DNA of 64,000 bases from Streptomyces sp. NBC_01723 (GTDB lineage: Bacteria > Actinomycetota > Actinomycetes > Streptomycetales > Streptomycetaceae), in NCBI RefSeq assembly GCF_036246005.1, contig NZ_CP109171.1, forward strand, positions 3,274,001 to 3,338,000, read 5' to 3'. The notes beneath the pieces were generated by a model. That model did not search any database. It was not told the DNA's origin and saw only the letters and a list, made by a program, of their open reading frames with translations. A program made the position numbers and the translations under genes. The first letter of the stretch is position 1. Every line of letters begins with the position of its first letter. This document shows, one piece after another, positions 20,412-31,728 of the stretch.

Positions 20412-21715
20412 GACGCCGGAATCACCGCCGACACCCGGAAACCCCCCGCGTCCGTCGGCCCCGACACGAACACACCCCCGAGCGCGGCCACCCGCTCCTT
20501 CATCCCCACCAGCCCGTTGCCGCCCGACGGCAACCGCGCCGACGTCGCGGCCTCGGGCGGCGGCTCGTTCTCCACCTGCATCGCGATCTCCGACACCCGG
20601 TGCGCCAGCCGCACATACGTCTTCGCCCCCGCCGCGTGCTTGTGCACGTTCGTCAGCGCCTCCTGCACCACCCGGAACGCAGTCGCCTCCACCTCCGCCG
20701 CGTACACCCGCTCCTCCCCCTCCACGGACAGATCGACGACCATCCCGGTCGCCTCCGACTGACCGACCAACTCGTCCAGCTCGGACAGGCACGGACCGTC
20801 CGACTCCCCTTCACCCGCCGCCCGCGACGCCGCCGCGGCCGCCGCCACGCCCACCGCCGCCAACGGCACCGAGGCCCGCGCCGCACGGGCACCGCTCCCA
20901 CCACTGCGCAGCACGCCGAGCATCTCCCGCAGCTCCGTCAGCGCCTGCCGCCCCATGTCCCCCACGAGCGCGGCGTTCTTCACCGCCTTCTCCGGATCCT
21001 TCCGGGCCACCGCCTGCAACGCGGCCGCGTGCACCACCATCAGGCTCACCCGGTGCGCCACCACGTCGTGCATCTCCCGGGCGATCCGCGTCCGCTCCTC
21101 GCCCCGCGCCCACTCCGCGCGCTCCTCCGCCCGCTCCGCGAGCAACTGGAGCTCCCGCTCCAGCGAGTCCGCCCGCTCCCGCAGGCTCTCCATCAACCGC
21201 CGCCGCTGCCCCACGTACAGGCCGAGCAGCAACGGCGGAGCGGTCAGCCCGAGCGAGGTCGCGATCGACGCGAACGGCAGGAACCAGTCCCCCAGGTCCA
21301 CCCCGTCCCGCGCCATGTCCTGCCGCAGCCGCACGAACGTCACGATCAACGTCCCCAGCAGCGACATCCCGGCCAGCGACCCGATGATCCGCCGCGGCAA
21401 CTCCGACGCCGCCAGCGTGTACAGGCCGACGACGCCCATCAGGAAGCCCATCTCGGCCGGCGTGACGGCGATCGCCACCAGCACCACCGCGATCGGCCAC
21501 CTGCGCCGCACCACCAGCACCGAGCCGGCCAGCAGCCCGAAGAGGACCCCCACCGCCAACGGGATCCCGGCGTCCCGCGCGAACGGGACCCCCTCCGCCG
21601 CGCACTCCAACGCGGACACGGCACCGAGGCTCACATCGAGCACCGCGCCGCGCCGCCTGTCCCACCACCAAGGCCCACCCCGGGCCGGCACGTGGTCTTC
21701 CCCCGTCGTGGTCAT
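20408..21715 (-). CDS. Orphan sensor histidine kinase (HisKA_3 type)
   Basis: A 435-residue membrane kinase. About five hydrophobic segments fill residues 25-170, followed by a coiled-coil signal helix and the NarL/DesK-type dimerisation box RTRIAREMHDVVAHRVSLMVVHA with the phosphorylated histidine near residue 219. The HATPase domain has an N-box EALTNVHKHA and the G-box GNGLVGMKERV. No response regulator gene adjoins it, so the partner is elsewhere or one of the two LuxR-type regulators in this window (35433-36200 has an intact acceptor aspartate). Stimulus unknown. Confidence 0.92.
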   Translation of the reverse strand: MTTTGEDHVPARGGPWWWDRRRGAVLDVSLGAVSALECAAEGVPFARDAGIPLAVGVLFGLLAGSVLVVRRRWPIAVVLVAIAVTPAEMGFLMGVVGLYTLAASELPRRIIGSLAGMSLLGTLIVTFVRLRQDMARDGVDLGDWFLPFASIATSLGLTAPPLLLGLYVGQRRRLMESLRERADSLERELQLLAERAEERAEWARGEERTRIAREMHDVVAHRVSLMVVHAAALQAVARKDPEKAVKNAALVGDMGRQALTELREMLGVLRSGGSGARAARASVPLAAVGVAAAAAASRAAGEGESDGPCLSELDELVGQSEATGMVVDLSVEGEERVYAAEVEATAFRVVQEALTNVHKHAAGAKTYVRLAHRVSEIAMQVENEPPPEAATSARLPSGGNGLVGMKERVAALGGVFVSGPTDAGGFRVSAVIPAS

Positions 21716-21843
21716 GCCTCCAGCCTACGGGCGCGAGCCGCCCCATTTCCGGTGACTTTCGACAAACGATAGGACGCGATATCCCTCGAACTGGTGAACC
21801 CCTCGCCATTCCACACCGGTGGCGAGGATTCCGGCCGGACGGT

Positions 21844-22716
21844 ATGCCCATGGCACGTTCACAGAACAAGTACGCGGACTTCGAGGGCCTGCGGGAGCGG
21901 GCGGTGGCGCTGCGGCGCGAGGGGCTCAGCCGCCGCCAGATCCGCGACCGGCTGCACGTCGACAACAACGACATCCTCAACCGGCTCCTGGAGGGCGAGC
22001 CGCCGCCCGAATGGACGAAGCGCCCGAACGCGAAGGACTACGTGCGGGAGCGGGCACGGGAGCTGCGGCTCCAGGGGTGGACGTACGACCAGATCCAGGT
22101 GGAACTGGGGTGCAGCAAGGGTTCGATCTCGCTGTGGGTGCGGGATCTGCCGAAGCCGGAGCGACGGGAACCGTCGGAGCAGGCGAGGCTCGCGGCACGG
22201 AAGCGGTGGGAGCACGAGCTGGCGGTGCGCGACGCCGCGCGCGAGCAGACAAAGGCTGCTGCACTGCAAGAGATCGGTCGCATGAACGATCGGGAACTGT
22301 TCCTTCTCGGCGTGGGGCTCTACTGGGCAGAGGGGGCGAAGGACAAGCCCTACAGCCGCCGTGAGTATGTCCTCTTCGTCAACAGCGACCCCGGCATGAT
22401 CAAAGTCTTCATGGCCTGGCTCGATCTGCTCAACGTGGAACGCGAGCGTCTGCGATTCCGCGTGATGATCCACGAAACTGCCGACGTGACCGCTGCGGAG
22501 CAGTACTGGGCGTCCCTCGCGGGCACCGACACCGCCCGCTTCGGGAAGACGACGCTCAAAAAACACAACCCAAAGACGGTCCGCAAGAACGTGGGCGATC
22601 ACTACCGTGGCTGCCTGGTGATCAGCGTCGTACAGAGCGCTGATCTGTACCGACGGATCGAAGGTTGGTGGAACGGGATCGTTCTTGGCAGTACGCCGGC
22701 CTCAGGTATGGTCTGA
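21844..22716 (+). CDS. HTH and LAGLIDADG-like protein of unknown function, next to tRNA-Gln
   Basis: A 290-residue protein with two successive resolvase-like helix-turn-helix segments (ALRREGLSRRQIRDRLHV and RLQGWTYDQIQVELGCSKGSISLWV), a linker, then a segment LFLLGVGLYWAEGAKD...YVLFVNSDPGMIKVF that resembles one LAGLIDADG homing-endonuclease repeat with an acidic residue at its end. The gene ends 8 bases before tRNA-Gln. I cannot tell whether it cuts DNA; the family is widespread in actinobacteria as hypothetical HTH proteins. ATG 21850 is an alternative start. Confidence 0.65.
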   Translation: MPMARSQNKYADFEGLRERAVALRREGLSRRQIRDRLHVDNNDILNRLLEGEPPPEWTKRPNAKDYVRERARELRLQGWTYDQIQVELGCSKGSISLWVRDLPKPERREPSEQARLAARKRWEHELAVRDAAREQTKAAALQEIGRMNDRELFLLGVGLYWAEGAKDKPYSRREYVLFVNSDPGMIKVFMAWLDLLNVERERLRFRVMIHETADVTAAEQYWASLAGTDTARFGKTTLKKHNPKTVRKNVGDHYRGCLVISVVQSADLYRRIEGWWNGIVLGSTPASGMV

Positions 22717-22724
22717 CGCAGCCA

Positions 22725-22797
22725 TCCGCCATGGGGTAACTGGTAGCCCGCGGGCCTTTGAAGCCCTGTAGTGCTGGTTCGAATCCAGCTGGCGGAG
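22725..22797 (+). tRNA. tRNA-Gln (anticodon TTG)
   Basis: A 73-base cloverleaf: acceptor stem TCCGCCA pairs with TGGCGGA plus discriminator G; D-stem GGG/CCC; anticodon loop CTTTGAA with TTG at 22758-22760; T-arm GCTGG-TTCGAAT-CCAGC. The CCA tail is not encoded. A strong terminator hairpin follows 7 bases later. Confidence 0.95.
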
Positions 22798-22804
22798 CTG
22801 CTCG

Positions 22805-22838
22805 GTGCGGGCCCTGACCACACGGTCAGGGCCCGCAC
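22805..22838 (+). terminator. Terminator after tRNA-Gln
   Basis: A perfect 15-bp stem, GTGCGGGCCCTGACC and its complement, with an ACAC loop. It ends the tRNA transcript and separates it from glmU, whose start lies 68 bases further on. Confidence 0.88.
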
Positions 22839-22906
22839 TCATGCCCCCCTCAAACCGCCCCGGTATCCTGCGGATGTCCCCACCCCCAAAAGCCGAAGGG
22901 CATCCC

Positions 22907-24355
22907 GTGAGCGCCATTCGCCCGGCAGCCGTCGTCGTTCTCGCAGCGGGTGAGGGCACCCGTATGAAGTCGGCCACACCCAAGGTCCTGCACGAGCTGT
23001 GCGGCCGGTCCCTCGTGGGGCACGTGCTCGCCGCCTCCGGTGAGCTGGACCCGCAGAACCTGGTCGTCGTCGTCGGGCACGCCCGCGAGAAGGTCACCGC
23101 GCACCTCGCCGAGGTCGCCCCCGACGTACGCACCGCCGTGCAGGAGCAGCAGAACGGCACCGGGCACGCGGTGCGGATGGGACTCGAGGCGCTGGGCGGC
23201 GCCGTGGACGGGACCGTGGTCGTGGTCTGCGGCGACACCCCGCTGCTGACCGGCGACACCCTCCGGGCCCTCGCCACCACGCACTCCGCCGACGGGAACG
23301 CCGTGACCGTGCTGACGGCCGAGGTGCCGGACGCGACGGGGTACGGCCGGATCGTGCGGGAGGAGGCCACCGGCGCCGTCACCGCGATCGTGGAGCACAA
23401 GGACGCGTCCGAGGCGCAGCGGGCGATCCGGGAGATCAATTCCGGTGTCTTCGCGTTCGACGGGCGGCTGCTCGCCGACGCGCTGGGGAAGGTGCGGACG
23501 GACAACAGCCAGGGTGAGGAGTACCTGACGGACGTCCTCGGGATCCTGCGCGAGGCCGGGCACCGGGTCGGCGCCTCCGTGGCCGGTGACCACCGGGAGA
23601 TCGCGGGCATCAACAACCGCGTGCAGCTCGCCGAGGCCCGCCGGATCCTCAACGACCGGCTGTTGACGCGGGCGATGCTGGCCGGCGTGACGGTCGTCGA
23701 CCCGGCGAGCACGTGGGTCGACGTGACGGTGACGTTCGAGCAGGACGTCGTCGTCCACCCGGGTACGCAGCTGCACGGTGCGACGCACCTGGCCGAGGGC
23801 GCCGAGGTGGGACCGAACACTCGGCTTACGGACACTCGGGTCGGGGCGGGGGCGCGGGTGGACAACACCGTCTCCTACAGCGCGGACGTGGGCCCGCAGG
23901 CGTCGGTCGGTCCGTTCGCGTATCTGCGGCCGGGGACCCGTCTCGGTCTCAAGTCCAAGGTGGGTACGTACGTCGAGACGAAGAACGCGTCGGTCGGCGA
24001 GGGGACGAAGATCCCGCACCTGTCGTACGTGGGTGACGCGACGATCGGTGAGTACACCAACATCGGTGCCGCGAGCGTGTTCGTGAACTACGACGGGCAG
24101 GACAAGCACCACACGACCGTCGGCTCCCATTGCCGTACGGGTTCGGACAACATGTTTGTGGCTCCTGTCACGGTCGGGGACGGTTCCTACACCGCCGCCG
24201 GCTCGGTGATCACGAAGGACGTGCCGCCCGGTTCGCTGGCCGTGGCCCGCGGCCAGCAGCGGAATATCGAGGGTTGGGTGGCCCGGAAGCGTCCGGGGAG
24301 CGCGGCGGCGAAGGCGGCCGAGGCGGTCTCCCGGGAGGCGGGAAGCGAAGACTGA
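22907..24355 (+). CDS. glmU: Bifunctional GlcNAc-1-P uridyltransferase / GlcN-1-P acetyltransferase
   Basis: A 482-residue cytoplasmic enzyme making UDP-GlcNAc for peptidoglycan and wall polymers. The N-terminal nucleotidyltransferase has LAAGEGTRMKS at about 12-22, the NGTGHAV loop and the metal-binding CGDTPLL; the C-terminal left-handed beta-helix acetyltransferase has hexapeptide turns, GPFAYLRPGTRLG and KKN-type active-site context (VETKNASVGEG, FVNYDGQDKHHT). GTG 22907 was chosen as start because GAAGGG lies at the right distance and it begins the conserved N-terminus. Followed by prs, an arrangement conserved in many Gram-positive bacteria. Confidence 0.98.
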   Translation: MSAIRPAAVVVLAAGEGTRMKSATPKVLHELCGRSLVGHVLAASGELDPQNLVVVVGHAREKVTAHLAEVAPDVRTAVQEQQNGTGHAVRMGLEALGGAVDGTVVVVCGDTPLLTGDTLRALATTHSADGNAVTVLTAEVPDATGYGRIVREEATGAVTAIVEHKDASEAQRAIREINSGVFAFDGRLLADALGKVRTDNSQGEEYLTDVLGILREAGHRVGASVAGDHREIAGINNRVQLAEARRILNDRLLTRAMLAGVTVVDPASTWVDVTVTFEQDVVVHPGTQLHGATHLAEGAEVGPNTRLTDTRVGAGARVDNTVSYSADVGPQASVGPFAYLRPGTRLGLKSKVGTYVETKNASVGEGTKIPHLSYVGDATIGEYTNIGAASVFVNYDGQDKHHTTVGSHCRTGSDNMFVAPVTVGDGSYTAAGSVITKDVPPGSLAVARGQQRNIEGWVARKRPGSAAAKAAEAVSREAGSED

Positions 24356-24487
24356 CCGGAAACCGGCGCGTCGAACACGGCGTACCGTGATAAGTGCACA
24401 TCCGCACCCCACCAGCTGAGACGCCCCCGCGGCCAGTCGGGAGAGCGCCCGTGACGCTCAGCTGCGAACCTCTGAGGAGACAGTGCT

Positions 24488-25462
24488 GTGACCGGGATCA
24501 AGACGACCGGCGAGAAGAAACTGATGTTCTTCTCCGGCCGCGCCCACCCCGAGCTTGCCGAGGAGATCGCCCACCAGCTGGGTATCGGGGTCGTCCCGAC
24601 GAAGGCCTTCGACTTCGCCAACGGTGAGATCTATGTGCGTTATCAGGAGTCGGCGCGTGGTGCGGACTGTTTCCTGATCCAGAGCCACACGGCCCCGATC
24701 AACAAGTGGGTCATGGAGCAGCTGATCATGATCGACGCGCTGAAGCGCGCGTCGGCCCGCTCCATCACGGTCATCGTGCCGTTCTACGGTTACGCGCGGC
24801 AGGACAAGAAGCACCGCGGACGTGAACCGATCTCGGCGCGTCTGATCGCGGACCTGATGAAGACCGCGGGTGCGGACCGGATTCTCGCCGTGGATCTGCA
24901 CACGGACCAGATCCAGGGGTTCTTCGACGGCCCGGTGGACCACCTGTTCGCGCTGCCGCTGCTCGCGGACTACGTGGGCGCGAAGGTGGACCGTTCGAAG
25001 CTGACGGTGGTCTCCCCGGACGCGGGCCGGGTGCGGGTGGCGGACCGCTGGTGCGACCGGCTGGGCGCGCCGCTGGCGATCGTGCACAAGCGGCGCGACA
25101 AGGACGTGGCGAACCAGGTCACGGTGCACGAGGTCGTGGGTGACGTGGAGGGGCGCATCTGTGTCCTGGTCGACGACATGATCGACACCGGCGGCACCAT
25201 CTGCGCCGCCGCGGACGCCCTGTTCGCGCACGGTGCGGAGGACGTCATCGTGACCGCGACGCACGGTGTGCTGTCGGGTCCGGCGGCGGACCGGCTGAAG
25301 AACTCGAAGGTGAGCGAGTTCGTGTTCACGGACACGCTGCCCACGCCGAACGAGCTGGAGCTGGACAAGATCACGGTGCTGTCGATCGCGCCGACCATCG
25401 CGCGCGCGGTGCGCGAGGTGTTCGAGGACGGTTCGGTGACGAGCCTGTTCGACGAGCAGTGA
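24488..25462 (+). CDS. prs: Ribose-phosphate pyrophosphokinase (PRPP synthase)
   Basis: A 324-residue cytosolic enzyme converting ribose-5-phosphate and ATP to PRPP. Visible motifs: FANGEIYVRYQESARG flexible region, the ATP site GYARQDKKHRGREP, the metal-binding VDLHTDQIQGFFD and the PRPP loop VLVDDMIDTGGT near residue 227. Start GTG 24488 follows GAGGAGA. Position after glmU is conserved; it supplies PRPP for nucleotides, histidine, tryptophan and NAD. Confidence 0.98.
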   Translation: MTGIKTTGEKKLMFFSGRAHPELAEEIAHQLGIGVVPTKAFDFANGEIYVRYQESARGADCFLIQSHTAPINKWVMEQLIMIDALKRASARSITVIVPFYGYARQDKKHRGREPISARLIADLMKTAGADRILAVDLHTDQIQGFFDGPVDHLFALPLLADYVGAKVDRSKLTVVSPDAGRVRVADRWCDRLGAPLAIVHKRRDKDVANQVTVHEVVGDVEGRICVLVDDMIDTGGTICAAADALFAHGAEDVIVTATHGVLSGPAADRLKNSKVSEFVFTDTLPTPNELELDKITVLSIAPTIARAVREVFEDGSVTSLFDEQ

Positions 25463-25521
25463 GTTTCGACGAGCTGTGAGCGTCGTGCAGTAACCGTTCT
25501 GCACAGCACGTGGAGATCGTT

Positions 25522-25551
25522 TTGGGTGCGGCCTCCCCCTCCGAGTAGACT
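25522..25551 (+). promoter_or_regulatory. Probable housekeeping promoter of rplY
   Basis: TTGGGT (25522-25527) and TAGACT (25546-25551) are separated by 18 bases and lie 130 bases upstream of rplY, in the gap after prs. Both hexamers fit the principal sigma factor consensus of streptomycetes. Inferred from sequence only. Confidence 0.5.
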
Positions 25552-25681
25552 GCTGAAGTTGCTCGGCGAGGGAGGCCGTACCCGTGTCGCGGGTTCGGTT
25601 GTCCGTTATCGACGCGCTCTTCGTAGCAGGCCGTTCGTGGCCGGGTGACCACGTCCGTTTCTACCTCTACGAGGAGTGATC

Positions 25682-26284
25682 ATGTCCGAGGTGAAGATCT
25701 CCGCCGGCACGCGCACCGAGTTCGGCAAGGGTGCCGCCCGCCGTATCCGTCGTGACGACAAGGTTCCCGGCGTTCTGTACGGCCACGGTTCCGACCCGCT
25801 GCACCTGACGCTGCCGGGCCACGAGCTGCTGATGGCGCTGCGTACGCCGAACGTCCTGATCGCGCTGGACATCGACGGCAAGACCAACGAGCTGGCGATC
25901 CCGAAGTCCGTGCAGCGTGACCCGATCAAGGGCTTCCTGGAGCACGTCGACCTCCAGCTGGTCAAGCGCGGCGAGACCGTGACCGTGGAGATCCCGGTGC
26001 AGGCCGAGGGCGAGCTGGCCCCGGGCGGCTTCCTGCTGGAGTACGTCCTGGACGCGCTGCCGGTCGAGGCCGAGGCCACGCACATCCCGGAGCACGTCAC
26101 CGTGTCGGTGGAGGGTCTGGAGGCCGGTGCCTCGATCCACGCCAAGGACGTCAAGCTGCCGTCCGGCGTGAAGCTGGCCGTCGAAGAGGACGCCGTGGTC
26201 GTGCAGGTCCTGTCCGCGCAGGCCGAGGAGCCGGCCGCCGAGGGCGAGGGTGGGACCGAGGGCGAAGAGGCCGCCGAGGCCTGA
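25682..26284 (+). CDS. rplY: Large ribosomal subunit protein bL25, CTC form
   Basis: A 200-residue protein binding 5S rRNA. It is the long (TL5/CTC) form: an N-terminal L25 domain (RTEFGKGAARRIRRDDKVPGVLYG) and a C-terminal beta domain (GETVTVEIPVQAEGE, PEHVTVSVEGLEAG), ending in an acidic Glu/Ala tail. Start ATG 25682 has GAGGAG just upstream. It lies between prs and pth as in many actinobacteria. Confidence 0.97.
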   Translation: MSEVKISAGTRTEFGKGAARRIRRDDKVPGVLYGHGSDPLHLTLPGHELLMALRTPNVLIALDIDGKTNELAIPKSVQRDPIKGFLEHVDLQLVKRGETVTVEIPVQAEGELAPGGFLLEYVLDALPVEAEATHIPEHVTVSVEGLEAGASIHAKDVKLPSGVKLAVEEDAVVVQVLSAQAEEPAAEGEGGTEGEEAAEA

Positions 26285-26386
26285 TCGTCCCCCGGGTCCT
26301 GTCGGGCCTGGGTCATCATGTGGTCGGCCGCTGTTCCCGTGCGGAGCAGCGGCCGACGCGTATGTGCGGACGGGTAGCGAGGAGAC

Positions 26387-26989
26387 ATGGACGTGACGAC
26401 GGACGCGAGTGCGCCCTGGCTGATCGCCGGCCTGGGCAATCCGGGCCCCGAGTACGCCGCGAACCGGCACAACGTCGGCTTCATGGTGGCGGATCTGCTG
26501 GCGGACCGGATGGGGGCGCGGTTCAAACGGCACGGCAAGGCGCAGGCCCAGGTGGTCGAGGGGCGGATCGGCCCGCCCGGGCCGGCCAACCGGCGGGTGA
26601 TCCTGGCGAAGCCGATGTCGTTCATGAACGTGTCGGGCGGCCCGGTGACGGCGCTGGCGGACTTCTACAAGGTTCCGCTCGCCAACATCGTCGCGGTGCA
26701 CGACGAGTTGGACATCGACTACGGCGTGCTGCGGCTGAAGCTGGGCGGCGGGGACAACGGGCACAACGGGCTGAAGTCGATCACGAAGGCGCTGGGCCGG
26801 GAGTACCACCGGGTGCGGTTCGGGATCGGTCGGCCGCCGGGGCGGATGCAGGTGGCGGACTTCGTGCTGCGCGACTTCGGGTCGGCGGAGCGCAAGGAGC
26901 TGGACTACTTCGTGGACCGGGCGGCGGACGCGGTGGAGGCTCTGGTCATCGAGGGGCTGGAGCGGGCGCAGAGCACGTACAACTCCTGA
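26387..26989 (+). CDS. pth: Peptidyl-tRNA hydrolase
   Basis: A 200-residue enzyme that frees tRNA from dropped-off peptidyl-tRNA. Conserved features: [18 protein letters not shown] with the catalytic histidine near residue 29, [13 protein letters not shown], the catalytic aspartate in AVHDELDI, and [16 protein letters not shown] 26387 is preceded by GAGGAG. Normal family length. Confidence 0.97.
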   Translation: MDVTTDASAPWLIAGLGNPGPEYAANRHNVGFMVADLLADRMGARFKRHGKAQAQVVEGRIGPPGPANRRVILAKPMSFMNVSGGPVTALADFYKVPLANIVAVHDELDIDYGVLRLKLGGGDNGHNGLKSITKALGREYHRVRFGIGRPPGRMQVADFVLRDFGSAERKELDYFVDRAADAVEALVIEGLERAQSTYNS

Positions 26990-27041
26990 CTTGTCCGTTG
27001 ATGGCGCGCGGGCGAGTTGACCGACCGCTCAGGTATGGCCA

Positions 27042-27551
27042 ATGATCCCGGCCATGCCTGCCTCCGCCGCCGCCCCTCGTCCCCGTCAGGTCTCGTACGC
27101 CCTGATGCGATTCGGCCGGATCGCGGCGATGGGCACGGTCGCGGCGCTGATCCTGATCGCGGGTGTGTGGGCGTCCTGGGGCACGGCGCAGCACGTGCTG
27201 CTGACCAAGGGCCGCGAGCAGGGCACGGTCGAGGTGACGGGGTGCGCCGACGGTGCGTGCAGCGGCCCGTACGCACCGGTGTCGGCGGGGTCCCGGGAGC
27301 GGGAGCGGGTCGTCATGGAGGACTCGGTCGCCGTGGCCAAGGGGCGGACGTACTCGGTGGTGGTGAAGCCGGGGAGCGACGAGGTGGTGCGTTCCGGTCC
27401 GGCGGGGGTGCTGTACGCGTGGGTGCCGCTGGGCGGGGCGCTGCTGCTGGCGTCGGTGGTGGTGGCCGGAGGGCTGCGGCGGACGCGGATGGCGTGGGCG
27501 ATGGCCGGGGCGGGTGTGGCGCTGCTGACGGCGGCGTTCTTCGCGGTGTGA
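27042..27551 (+). CDS. Hypothetical membrane protein
   Basis: A 169-residue protein with one N-terminal transmembrane helix (GTVAALILIAGVWASW, residues about 31-46), an extracytoplasmic loop of about 75 residues with two cysteines (VTGCADGACSG) that could form a disulfide, and two C-terminal helices (YAWVPLGGALLLASVVVAG and MAWAMAGAGVALLTAAFFAV). I do not recognise the family. It stands alone between pth and ppc. ATG 27054 (MPASAA) is an alternative start. Confidence 0.7.
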   Translation: MIPAMPASAAAPRPRQVSYALMRFGRIAAMGTVAALILIAGVWASWGTAQHVLLTKGREQGTVEVTGCADGACSGPYAPVSAGSRERERVVMEDSVAVAKGRTYSVVVKPGSDEVVRSGPAGVLYAWVPLGGALLLASVVVAGGLRRTRMAWAMAGAGVALLTAAFFAV

Positions 27552-27572
27552 GCTTCCCGCGTACGGCATGGC

Positions 27573-27607
27573 GGTGCCCCCGGGCTCTTGGTGAGCACGG
27601 GGGCACC
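27573..27607. terminator. Terminator between convergent membrane gene and ppc
   Basis: Inverted repeat GGTGCCCCCG/CGGGGGCACC with an inner GCTC/GAGC pairing around TTGGT. It lies 21 bases after the rightward gene and 21 bases before the ppc stop, so it can serve both. Confidence 0.8.
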
Positions 27608-27628
27608 GTCCTGTGTACGGGGCCGCGG

Positions 27629-30376
<2,748 letters not shown>

Positions 30377-30635
30377 AGGTGCGGCTCCTTGCAGTGATCG
30401 AAGGTGCGTCGCGCCGGCGACTCCCTCGAGGGGCGGTGGCGGGCGACGGGTGGGATCGTCTGGGAGGGAACCCGGACGGCGTCTCGCGCGGCGGGCGCCG
30501 CTTACGGGCCGGACGTCCGGGAATTATTCAGAGCGGACCGCGCTGTCCGACCGACTCCCAGGATAGGTGTCGGCCCGGACTCGCAGGTTCTCGGGCTCTT
30601 GCCGCGCGGCAACGCGCTGCAATACTTACGTCGCC

Positions 30636-30655
30636 GTAGGTTACGGAACCGTAGG
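30636..30655. promoter_or_regulatory. Candidate TetR operator upstream of the desaturase operon
   Basis: Three alternating half-sites, CCGTA (30636), TACGG (30644) and CCGTA (30651), give two overlapping inverted repeats (CCGTA-N3-TACGG and TACGG-N2-CCGTA). The site lies about 63 bases upstream of the desaturase start in the ppc/desaturase gap. The co-transcribed TetR regulator is the natural candidate to bind it. A separate perfect palindrome TTGCCGCGCGGCAA lies at 30601-30614. Apart from these I see nothing in the 341-base gap. Confidence 0.5.
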
Positions 30656-30717
30656 AAAACGTGCATGGTCCCGAGGCCCGGCACCGGACACCACCCTCGA
30701 CCCCACAGGGGACGCGC

Positions 30718-31728
30718 ATGACCACGAGTTCCGATGTGATCCCAGACGCTTCGCAACCCTCCGGCGACGCCGCCGCGTCGTCCGCCACGCTGGGCGGTGA
30801 GCAGAAGCGGTCGATCGAGCAGATCACCCTGCTGCTGTTCATCGCCGTCCCGTTCCTCGCGCTGGTGGCGGCGGTGCCGCTGGCGTGGGGGTGGGGCGTG
30901 AGCTGGCTGGACCTGGGTCTGCTGGTCTTCTTCTACTTCCTCGGCTGCCACGGCATCACGATCGGCTTCCACCGTCACTTCACCCACGGCTCCTTCAAGG
31001 CGAAGCGGCCCCTGAAGATCGCGTTGGCGATCGCGGGCTCGATGGCGGTCGAGGGGCCGCTGGTCCGCTGGGTGGCCGACCACCGCAAGCACCACAAGTT
31101 CTCCGACGACGAGGGCGACCCGCACTCGCCGTGGCGGTACGGGGAGACGGTGCCGGCACTGCTGAAGGGCCTGTGGTGGGCCCACATCGCATGGATGTTC
31201 GACGAGGAGCAGACGTCGCAGGAGAAGTACGCGCCGGACCTGATCAAGGACCCGGCGCTGCGCGCGGTCTCCCGCCAGTTCGTCCTGTGGACGCTGCTGT
31301 CGCTGGCCCTGCCCGCGCTGATCGGCGGGCTGGTCACGATGTCGTGGTGGGGAGCGTTCACCGGGTTCTTCTGGGGTTCACTCGTCCGGGTGGCGCTGCT
31401 GCATCACGTGACCTGGTCGATCAACTCGATCTGCCACGCGGTGGGCAAGCGCCCCTTCAAGTCGCGGGACCGCTCGGGCAACGTGTGGTGGCTGGCGATC
31501 CTGTCCTGCGGCGAGTCCTGGCACAACCTGCACCACGCCGACCCGACCTCGGCGCGGCACGGCGTCATGCGCGGTCAGCTCGACTCGTCCGCGCGGCTGA
31601 TCCGCTGGTTCGAGGCGTTCGGATGGGCGTACGACGTGCGCTGGCCGTCACGCTCGCGTATCGATTCTCGCCGCAACACCGAGCAGGACGGCGCCCGCCG
31701 CCGGAAGGAGACGGCGAAGGCGGCATGA
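30718..31728 (+). CDS. Acyl-CoA delta-9-type fatty acid desaturase
   Basis: A 336-residue di-iron membrane desaturase with the three histidine boxes HRHFTH (near residue 83), HRKHH (near 121) and HNLHH (near 263), and four hydrophobic helices in the usual pairs. It introduces a double bond into acyl chains, adjusting membrane fluidity. The C-terminal tail is short and basic, with no cytochrome b5 domain, so an external electron donor is needed. ATG 30718 begins the conserved protein. Its stop overlaps the TetR start (ATGA), and the upstream palindromes suggest autoregulated repression. Confidence 0.95.
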   Translation: MTTSSDVIPDASQPSGDAAASSATLGGEQKRSIEQITLLLFIAVPFLALVAAVPLAWGWGVSWLDLGLLVFFYFLGCHGITIGFHRHFTHGSFKAKRPLKIALAIAGSMAVEGPLVRWVADHRKHHKFSDDEGDPHSPWRYGETVPALLKGLWWAHIAWMFDEEQTSQEKYAPDLIKDPALRAVSRQFVLWTLLSLALPALIGGLVTMSWWGAFTGFFWGSLVRVALLHHVTWSINSICHAVGKRPFKSRDRSGNVWWLAILSCGESWHNLHHADPTSARHGVMRGQLDSSARLIRWFEAFGWAYDVRWPSRSRIDSRRNTEQDGARRRKETAKAA

